A stretch of 64,000 nt of DNA from Tragulus kanchil (Eukaryota > Chordata > Mammalia > Artiodactyla > Tragulidae). The stretch is from NCBI GenBank assembly GCA_022376925.1, contig JAIOJX010000002.1, positions 43,237,501 to 43,301,500 on the forward strand, read 5' to 3'. The notes beneath the pieces were generated by a model that saw only the letters and a list, made by a program, of their open reading frames with translations, made no database searches and was not told where the DNA came from. Positions 57,136 through 64,000 of the stretch are shown in pieces. The position numbers were made by a program, and so were the translations under genes. Positions within the stretch are counted from its first letter, which is position 1, and every line of letters starts with the position of its first letter.

Positions 57136-58666
57136 AGGTGACTGCATATTGGAATATCATCCACTACAATGGTGTCTACAATGCTTTCTTCCTGGTAGCT
57201 ACCCGATTATATTTTACTGTGTGTGCTGTGCTAAGTCACTTCAGTCATGTCTGACACTTTGCGACCCAATGGACCATAGCCCTCCAGGCTCTTCTGTCAT
57301 GGGATTTTTCTCCAGGCAAGAGTGCTGGTATGGGTTGCTGTGTGCTCCTCCAGGGAATCTTCCTAACCGAGGGATCAAACCTACATCTCTTGTCTCCTGC
57401 ATTGGCAGGCAGGTTCTTTACCACTAGCACCACCTGGGAAGCCCCTATGTTTACTAAGAGAATCTAACTCTCTATTCTGAAAAGCTAAAATCTCTATCTC
57501 TGGGTTATTTGGGACTGATAGTTGTTCTTGCTTCCATGGAACGTCTCTAAGGAAAAATCAGTTCTTTGATGATCAGCCTTTTTTACTGTCCAGCTTTCAT
57601 ATCTGTACATGACTTTAACATACATCCAAAACAATGACTTTGCCTATGCAAATCTTTGTAGGCAAAGTAACGTCTCTGCTTTTTAATATGCTGTCAAGGT
57701 TTGTCATAACTTTTCTTCCAAGGAGCAAGCATCTTTTAATTTCATGACTGTAGTCACCATCCACAGTGATTTTGGAGCCTAAGAAAATAAAATCTGTTAC
57801 TGTTTCCATTGCTTCCCCATCTCTTTGTCATGAAGTTATGGGACTAGATGCCATAATCTTCATTTTTTGAAATGTTGATTTTTAAACCAGCTTTTTCACT
57901 CTCCTCTTTCACCTTCGTCTAAAGGTTCTTTAGTTCCTCTTTGTTTTCTGCCATAAGAGTGGTGTATTCTGTGTATCTTAGTTTATTGATATTTCTCCCC
58001 ACAATCTTGATTTCAACTGTGCTTCATCCAGCCCAGCATTTTGTATGATGTACTCTACATGTAAGCTAAATGAGCATGGTGATAATATACAGCCTTGATG
58101 TGCTTCTTTCCCAATTTGGAACCAGTCCATTGTTCCATGTTCACTTCCAACTGTTGTTTCTTGGCCTGCATACAAGTTTTTCAGGAGTCAGGTAAAGTTG
58201 GTCTGGTATTTCCATATCTTTAAGAATGGGAAATTCTGTTCTTAGGTGACTGCATATTGGAATATCATCCACTACAATGGTGTCTACAATGCTTTCTTCC
58301 TGGTAGCTACCCGATTATATTTTACTGTGTGTGCTGTGCTAAGTCACTTCAGTCATGTCTGACACTTTGCGACCCAATGGACCATAGCCCTCCAGGCTCT
58401 TCTGTCATGGGATTTTTCTCCAGGCAAGAGTGCTGGTATGGGTTGCTGTGTGCTCCTCCAGGGAATCTTCCTAACCGAGGGATCAAACCTACATCTCTTG
58501 TCTCCTGCATTGGCAGGCAGGTTCTTTACCACTAGCACCACCTGGGAAGCCCCTATGTTTACTAAGAGAATCTAACTCTCTATTCTGAAAAGCTAAAATC
58601 TCTATCTCTGGGTTATTTGGGACTGATAGTTGTTCTTGCTTCCATGGAACGTCTCTAAGGAAAAAT
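56449..58666 (+). repeat. Direct duplication 20 (56449-57558 / 57557-58666), offset 1108
   Basis: Adjacent copies of BovB plus a Bov-tA SINE. Copy 2 begins with an error (TGATGATCAGCC versus TGATGCTCAGCC) and has one substitution near 57637 (CAATGACT versus CAATGGCT). Confidence 0.97.
57218..57445 (-). mobile_element. Bov-tA SINE, minus strand (copy 58326-58553; head also at 59664-59682)
   Basis: GTGCTGTGCTAAGTCACTTC, TTGCGACCCAATGGACCATAG, CAGGCAAGAGTGCTGGTATGG, and head AGCACCACCTGGGAAGCCCC. Quite well preserved. Confidence 0.93.
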
Positions 58667-58740
58667 TTGAATCATATATGTTTGTGTTATATGGTCAGTT
58701 CTGCCCTCTCAGATTGTAGAACAACCTTTCAGTAATTTTT

Positions 58741-58847
58741 TTTTTTGAATTTTAGTTGATTTACAGTGCTTCAGATGTGATTCTTTTTCAGATTATTTTC
58801 CTTTGAGGTTATACAAGGTATTGAAATAGTCTCCTGTGCTGTACAGT
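58741..58847 (+). mobile_element. L1 3' fragment interrupted by a SINE (copy 59870-59976)
   Basis: TTGAATTTTAGTTGATTTAC, TTTTTCAGATTATTTTCC, and GAAATAGTCTCCTGTGCTGT follow the laurasiatherian L1 3' segment also seen at 10600. Confidence 0.6.
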
Positions 58848-59061
58848 TGGGTTTCTTAGGTGGCTCAGTTGTAAAGAATCTGCCTGCCAGTGCAAGAGTC
58901 CCTTGAGATGCGAGTTCAGTCCCTGGGTTGGGAAGGTCCCTGAAATAAGAAATAGTAACCCACTCTAGTAATCTTTCCTGGGAAGTCCCATGGACAGAGG
59001 AGCCTGGCAGGTTAGTCTGTGAGGTTGCAAAGAGATGAACACCACTGAGTGACTGAGCATA
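58848..59061 (+). mobile_element. Bov-tA SINE, plus strand, in L1 fragment (copy 59977-60190)
   Basis: GGGTTTCTTAGGTGGCTCAG through GAACACCACTGAGTGACTGA. Flanked by CTGTACAGT at 58839-58847 and 59062-59070 (9-bp target-site duplication). Confidence 0.9.
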
Positions 59062-59070
59062 CTGTACAGT

Positions 59071-59268
59071 AGTGGTCCCATCACAGTGGTACCTCTCGCT
59101 GCAGAGCACCAGCTCTGGGCGCATGTGCTCCAGAGCTCCAGCTCCATAGTTGGACACATCGGTCAAGCTGCTCCTCGGCACGTGGGATCTTCCCAGACCA
59201 GGGATCGAACCAGCTCCGCTTGCACTGCAAGGCGGTGTCCTTACCCACTGGGCCACTAGGGAAGCCCC
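59071..59268 (-). mobile_element. CHR-derived tRNA SINE, minus strand (copy 60200-60397)
   Basis: Antisense body with GAGCACCAGCTCTGGGCGCA, CACGTGGGATCTTCCCAGAC, B box antisense GGGATCGAACC, head GGGCCACTAGGGAAGCCCC. The 3' part is truncated against the preceding target-site copy. Confidence 0.88.
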
Positions 59269-60802
59269 TATTCATTGATTTTTAAATGAATATGTATGTT
59301 TGATTCTGAGGTTTGTAAAAGTGGTGAGGCTGGGCAGAGCCTACAGTCTCCTTGTTTGCTCTTAATTATGAATCTTCATGTAGCTATTGAGTTTCAGATC
59401 TCTCCCCATTGAAGTGAAAGAGATGGGACTGGAAGTGTGGTAGTGTCCTTATGTAGGAAGGAATAACACTGAGTTGGTTATTCTGTACATGCAAATGAAT
59501 TATAACCTTGTCTAGATCAGCACTGACTACCCTTCTACACCCCACTGTTTCACTCCCAACCCTTTCAGATACTTTTAGCAAAACATCATTGAGTTCATCT
59601 GGGGACAGATTTTACTTCTGGTATATTGTGGATGATCCTGAAGTATTAAACGCCCCTAATTTTGCACCACCTGGGAAGCCCCTATGTTTACTAAGAGAAT
59701 CTAACTCTCTATTCTGAAAAGCTAAAATCTCTATCTCTGGGTTATTTGGGACTGATAGTTGTTCTTGCTTCCATGGAACGTCTCTAAGGAAAAATTTGAA
59801 TCATATATGTTTGTGTTATATGGTCAGTTCTGCCCTCTCAGATTGTAGAACAACCTTTCAGTAATTTTTTTTTTTGAATTTTAGTTGATTTACAGTGCTT
59901 CAGATGTGATTCTTTTTCAGATTATTTTCCTTTGAGGTTATACAAGGTATTGAAATAGTCTCCTGTGCTGTACAGTTGGGTTTCTTAGGTGGCTCAGTTG
60001 TAAAGAATCTGCCTGCCAGTGCAAGAGTCCCTTGAGATGCGAGTTCAGTCCCTGGGTTGGGAAGGTCCCTGAAATAAGAAATAGTAACCCACTCTAGTAA
60101 TCTTTCCTGGGAAGTCCCATGGACAGAGGAGCCTGGCAGGTTAGTCTGTGAGGTTGCAAAGAGATGAACACCACTGAGTGACTGAGCATACTGTACAGTA
60201 GTGGTCCCATCACAGTGGTACCTCTCGCTGCAGAGCACCAGCTCTGGGCGCATGTGCTCCAGAGCTCCAGCTCCATAGTTGGACACATCGGTCAAGCTGC
60301 TCCTCGGCACGTGGGATCTTCCCAGACCAGGGATCGAACCAGCTCCGCTTGCACTGCAAGGCGGTGTCCTTACCCACTGGGCCACTAGGGAAGCCCCTAT
60401 TCATTGATTTTTAAATGAATATGTATGTTTGATTCTGAGGTTTGTAAAAGTGGTGAGGCTGGGCAGAGCCTACAGTCTCCTTGTTTGCTCTTAATTATGA
60501 ATCTTCATGTAGCTATTGAGTTTCAGATCTCTCCCCATTGAAGTGAAAGAGATGGGACTGGAAGTGTGGTAGTGTCCTTATGTAGGAAGGAATAACACTG
60601 AGTTGGTTATTCTGTACATGCAAATGAATTATAACCTTGTCTAGATCAGCACTGACTACCCTTCTACACCCCACTGTTTCACTCCCAACCCTTTCAGATA
60701 CTTTTAGCAAAACATCATTGAGTTCATCTGGGGACAGATTTTACTTCTGGTATATTGTGGATGATCCTGAATTTTGTTTGTATTTTTTCCTCCTTACTGT
60801 AG

Positions 60803-60955
60803 ATCTATGCATATATCTTTAAAAACATCAAATCCGTGCAACTGGAAACACTGCTGTTATCCTTGCTAAGCATCATGGTGCTTGTACTGGTTAAAGAGAT
60901 GAATGAACAGTGTAAGAGGAAAATTAAAATAGTTCTTCCTATTGACTTACTTTTG
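60803..60955 (+). CDS. SLC26A7: SLC26A7 exon: following membrane helix and basic loop
   Basis: An exon of 153 nt (51 codons), phase 0 at both ends, with acceptor CCTTACTGTAG and donor TTG|GTAAGT. The peptide begins [20 protein letters not shown], continues with a strongly hydrophobic helix ([10 protein letters not shown]), then [12 protein letters not shown] and ends VLPIDLLL. This matches the SLC26A7 segment after GFFY. The exon starts only 33 bp after the second copy of the duplicated segment ending near 60770, and the first copy of that segment (to 59641) stops before the exon. This exon is therefore single copy, but a slightly longer overlap would have doubled it too. Confidence 0.94.
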
Positions 60956-60956
60956 G

Positions 60957-61527
60957 TAAGTGCAAACTCAACATTTAACATTCTTCCCTACAATGCTTGT
61001 AGCGCCCGTGGGTAGCCTGCAGAGGCTCACTTTATTGTCTACAGTAACCCACAGTTAGTCTTGAGTCTCATGAAAGCAGGACTAATTTGTGTGGCTATGC
61101 ATTCATGTAAAGACAGGAAATGATTTGAGTAAATAATTTTAAAAAGGAGGCACGCATGTTTTTAATTTTTGTGAATTTCTCATATGCTTGTATTATTTAG
61201 AGAAATAAGAGAATATAAAGCCTAAATATTTAAATATGGAGACATTTCTAAGGATGAGACTCAAAAGATGTCTGGCATGATTCTACATAAAGCAATAAAA
61301 AGTGATAGCATGTCCTATTAATACAGTATCTATATACTGCACAGAAATATTATCAATTGACAAGTGTCCATTAATGATTGATAGATTTATTAACACTGTT
61401 TTTATTGACCTGATTTTTCTTTGTTGAAAGGATAGTCTCATGATTGTCAGTGGGCAAGGCTGATCTATGAGATATGTTGTTGTTGTTGTGGTTGGCAAAG
61501 CAACAAATTGTACTTCACTCCTTAAGT
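60957..61527. other. Intron downstream of the last visible SLC26A7 exon
   Basis: No feature beyond the GTAAGT donor and a short (GTT)n at about 61477-61487. Confidence 0.65.
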
Positions 61528-61732
61528 GTTAGTTGCTCAGTTGTGTCTGACTCTGTGCAGTCCTGCGAACTGTAGCTGCCAGGCTTCTATGTCTATGGAT
61601 TCTCCAGACAAGAATACTGTAGTGGGTTGCCATGCCCTTCTCCAGGGAATCTTTCCAACCCTGGGATCAAACCCAGGTCTTCTGCATTGCAGGCAGATTC
61701 TTTAGCTTCTAAATCACCAGGGAAACCTACAG
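61528..61732 (-). mobile_element. Bov-tA SINE, minus strand (copy 62608-62812)
   Basis: GTTAGTTGCTCAGTTGTGTC, GGATTCTCCAGACAAGAATA, GGGTTGCCATGCCCTTCTCC, and head CTAAATCACCAGGGAAACC. Confidence 0.92.
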
Positions 61733-61739
61733 CTTATGA

Positions 61740-62300
61740 AATGAAAAACATACATTTTGAAATTTTAAGAGCCTCTAATATGAACTCTTTTTAAAATTGT
61801 ATTTATTTATTTATAATAGATTGATGATTGCTTTACAATATGGGTTTGATTTCTGCCAAACTGTTCCTTGGGCTTTGCTTGGACCATGCTTGAAGGGTAA
61901 ACTTGGAGAAGGTATTGTGGAAGCAGACTTGGGCAGGAGATTATAGACTCCTGGGGCTTTAGCATCTCATCCAGAAAGAAGAGTCCAGGTTTGAATTAGA
62001 TACCTCCCCTTGCCCCACAAAACTCCTATTTTATGAGCGCTACAGTTGAAAGATGATAGATTAGAACCTTCTAAAGCACTGTCTGAAAGACCAATTCAGT
62101 CAGTTAAGTTAGTTAGTTTTAATATTGACTTCGGGTATTGAGCACCAGTATTCTTCCATGTTCATTAAGGATTCAGCATCTTGTGGCTATGGCATATTTT
62201 CCTTCACAGCTCACAATATTTTATGACTTTATATAAATATTTCATGAACATTCTTAGCAATTAAAATTTACTAATTGGTTTAAGAATTTTTTGAAGGGGT
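61740..62300. other. Intron, no feature seen (repeated at 62820-63372)
   Basis: A short old-L1-like stretch around 61795-61850 (ATTGATGATTGCTTTACAAT); otherwise nothing. 63373-63728 is similarly featureless and single copy. Confidence 0.55.
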
Positions 62301-63738
62301 CCTAAATATTTAAATATGGAGACATTTCTAAGGATGAGACTCAAAAGATGTCTGGCATGATTCTACATAAAGCAATAAAAAGTGATAGCATGTCCTATTA
62401 ATACAGTATCTATATACTGCACAGAAATATTATCAATTGACAAGTGTCCATTAATGATTGATAGATTTATTAACACTGTTTTTATTGACCTGATTTTCTT
62501 TGTTGAAAGGATAGTCTCATGATTGTCAGTGGGCAAGGCTGATCTATGAGATATGTTGTTGTTGTTGTGGTTGGCAAAGCAACAAATTGTACTTCACTCC
62601 TTAAGTGTTAGTTGCTCAGTTGTGTCTGACTCTGTGCAGTCCTGCGAACTGTAGCTGCCAGGCTTCTATGTCTATGGATTCTCCAGACAAGAATACTGTA
62701 GTGGGTTGCCATGCCCTTCTCCAGGGAATCTTTCCAACCCTGGGATCAAACCCAGGTCTTCTGCATTGCAGGCAGATTCTTTAGCTTCTAAATCACCAGG
62801 GAAACCTACAGCTTATGAAATGAAAAACATACATTTTGAAATTTTAAGAGCCTCTAATATGAACTCTTTTTAAAATTGTATTTATTTATTTATAATAGAT
62901 TGATGATTGCTTTACAATATGGGTTTGATTTCTGCCAAACTGTTCCTTGGGCTTTGCTTGGACCATGCTTGAAGGGTAAACTTGGAGAAGGTATTGTGGA
63001 AGCAGACTTGGGCAGGAGATTATAGACTCCTGGGGCTTTAGCATCTCATCCAGAAAGAAGAGTCCAGGTTTGAATTAGATACCTCCCCTTGCCCCACAAA
63101 ACTCCTATTTTATGAGCGCTACAGTTGAAAGATGATAGATTAGAACCTTCTAAAGCACTGTCTGAAAGACCAATTCAGTCAGTTAAGTTAGTTAGTTTTA
63201 ATATTGACTTCGGGTATTGAGCACCAGTATTCTTCCATGTTCATTAAGGATTCAGCATCTTGTGGCTATGGCATATTTTCCTTCACAGCTCACAATATTT
63301 TATGACTTTATATAAATATTTCATGAACATTCTTAGCAATTAAAATTTACTAATTGGTTTAAGAATTTTTGAGTACAGTAAAACTTCTGATTCCAATCTA
63401 ATAGTCTGAAATTTTATCTATTAAATACAATTGCATCATAATATTTATAAAGTTTGAAAGCAATACCTATAGAGTTTTATCGTCTTTTAAAAAATTCTTG
63501 AGGTTCTTTGACTTCTTAAGTCTAACATTTTAAGGAACTCTATAAATTCAGGTATTATTACAGAGAAGAGGAAATACAGAGTAAAAAATCTTACAAAATA
63601 ATATTATTGGACACTAGTTAGGTATTTCTTATCTTGTTAGTGCGATTTTTTTCATACCTTTTCTTCTGACCATGTATACAGTAAATTTATACTTTAGGTA
63701 ATTAATTTGTCTCTTTTTAACAAAAACATATAGTATAT

Positions 63739-63963
63739 GTGTGCTGTGTGTAGTCACTCAGTCATTTTTGACTCTTTGTGACTCTGTGGATTGCAGCTTG
63801 CCAGGCCTCTCTGTTCATGGGGATTCTCCAGGCAAGAATACTGGAATGGGTTGCCGTGCCATGGAAGATCTCCTCCAGGGGATCTTCTCATCAGTTGAAC
63901 CCAGGTCTCCTGCATTGCAGGTGGATTATTTGCCAGCTGCGTCACCAGGAAAGCCCAAAAGTG
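63739..63963 (-). mobile_element. Bov-tA SINE, minus strand, exact 10-bp target-site duplication
   Basis: TATAGTATAT at 63729-63738 and 63964-63973 flanks a full antisense Bov-tA (GTAGTCACTCAGTCATTTTT through GTCACCAGGAAAGCCC). Single copy. Confidence 0.94.
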
Positions 63964-64000
63964 TATAGTATATAAATGGTTTTAAACTGGTAATGATAAC

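Larger units (their letters stand above)
58535..60770 (+). repeat. Direct duplication 21 (58535-59641 / 59664-60770), offset 1129
   Basis: Copies of an L1 fragment with two SINEs. The 22-bp joint 59642-59663 matches neither flank well. The left 132 bp overlap duplication 20 (57427-57558, 58535-58666, 59664-59795). Confidence 0.97.
14934..60955 (+). other. SLC26A7: SLC26A7 gene, internal part (four distinct exons, one duplicated)
   Basis: The span is defined by five exon copies on the + strand whose conceptual translations join without frame breaks into the N-terminal half of the SLC26A7 membrane domain. SLC26A7 is an SLC26/SulP family anion exchanger/channel (chloride, bicarbonate, iodide) described in gastric parietal cells, renal intercalated cells and thyroid. 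Exon order is collinear with the protein. Introns as written are about 18.8, 14.5 and 11.0 kb, but they contain many false-looking 1.1-kb duplications and are probably overstated. The 5' exons lie before 14934 or outside the window, and the 3' exons including the STAS domain lie beyond 64000. Identification rests on recognised protein sequence, not on a database search. Confidence 0.93.
61221..63372 (+). repeat. Direct duplication 22 (61221-62295 / 62301-63372), offset 1079-1080
   Basis: Copies of intron with a Bov-tA SINE. Differences are one T in GATTTTTCTTTG and one T in GAATTTTTTG at the end. The joint is AAGGGGT at 62294-62300. Confidence 0.97.

Noticed and set aside
58771..60385. 161-codon minus-strand frames, twice
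   Set aside because: They run through two SINEs and an L1 fragment; repeated only because of duplication 21.
1..63372. A natural family of tandem segmental duplications or a satellite with 1.1-kb monomer
   Set aside because: The pairs have unrelated sequences, so there is no common monomer; only the length is shared. That points to assembly, not to a repeat family.

Overview
This window is ruminant nuclear DNA. It is full of BovB (RTE) LINEs, Bov-tA/Bov-A2 tRNA-derived SINEs ending in TTCAGTxxCTCAGTC-type sequence, CHR-type SINEs, L1 pieces and a decayed gammaretrovirus-like gag. The only cellular gene I recognise is SLC26A7 (SLC26/SulP anion exchanger) on the + strand. Four different internal exons are visible at 14934-15044, 33845-34017, 48539-48703 and 60803-60955. 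All have canonical splice sites and compatible phases. Everything else is intron and the transposon debris inside it. The first and last exons of the gene, and its promoter, are outside the window. The species cannot be fixed from this. The L1 3' UTR and one abundant SINE body do not look like the usual cattle forms, so a non-bovid ruminant (for example a chevrotain) is possible, but that is a weak inference.

The dominant structure is not biological in any usual way. I find 22 direct near-identical duplications, each about 1.05-1.19 kb in period, head to tail and separated by 0-40 bp of odd sequence (149 bp in the first). They cut through BovB, L1, ERV, SINEs, unique intron and an exon without regard to content. 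Where junctions lie close together the duplications overlap, so some segments are present three times. Junction ends are often noisy (homopolymer deletions, small scrambled stretches). Together they add about 24.4 kb, so the collapsed locus is about 39.6 kb. This is best read as uncollapsed contig-end overlaps or gap-fill in the assembly. The BovB at 1-5335 is a good internal ruler: it spans 5.3 kb as written but about 3.04 kb after removing two duplications, close to the usual full-length BovB.

Layout: 1-5335 BovB (+) with two duplications; 5.3-10.4 kb SINEs and intron; 10.6-14.5 kb L1 pieces, including a 5' half on the minus strand; 14.9 kb SLC26A7 exon; 15.4-20 kb CHR SINE and intron; 20.4-24.5 kb ERV gag-pro (minus) interrupted by a young 5'-truncated L1 with a 15-bp target-site duplication; 24.5-29.6 kb composite BovB in both orientations plus an unidentified minus-strand reading frame; 33.8 kb SLC26A7 exon; 34.1-35.0 kb old L1 with a SINE whose head carries a perfect hairpin; 35.5-36.1 kb a 187-bp-period array rich in AGGTCA; 36-48 kb intron with SINEs, L1 and BovB; 48.5 and 49.6 kb the same SLC26A7 exon twice; 50-60 kb SINEs and BovB; 60.8 kb SLC26A7 exon; 61-64 kb intron with Bov-tA SINEs.

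Practical consequence: an automatic annotation of this sequence could place a 55-codon exon of SLC26A7 twice in frame, and would inflate repeat counts and intron lengths. No CRISPR, operon, tRNA or rRNA gene is present. Apart from the duplication pattern, the most unusual local structures are the AGGTCA-rich array at 35.5 kb and the SINE hairpin at 34.27 kb.
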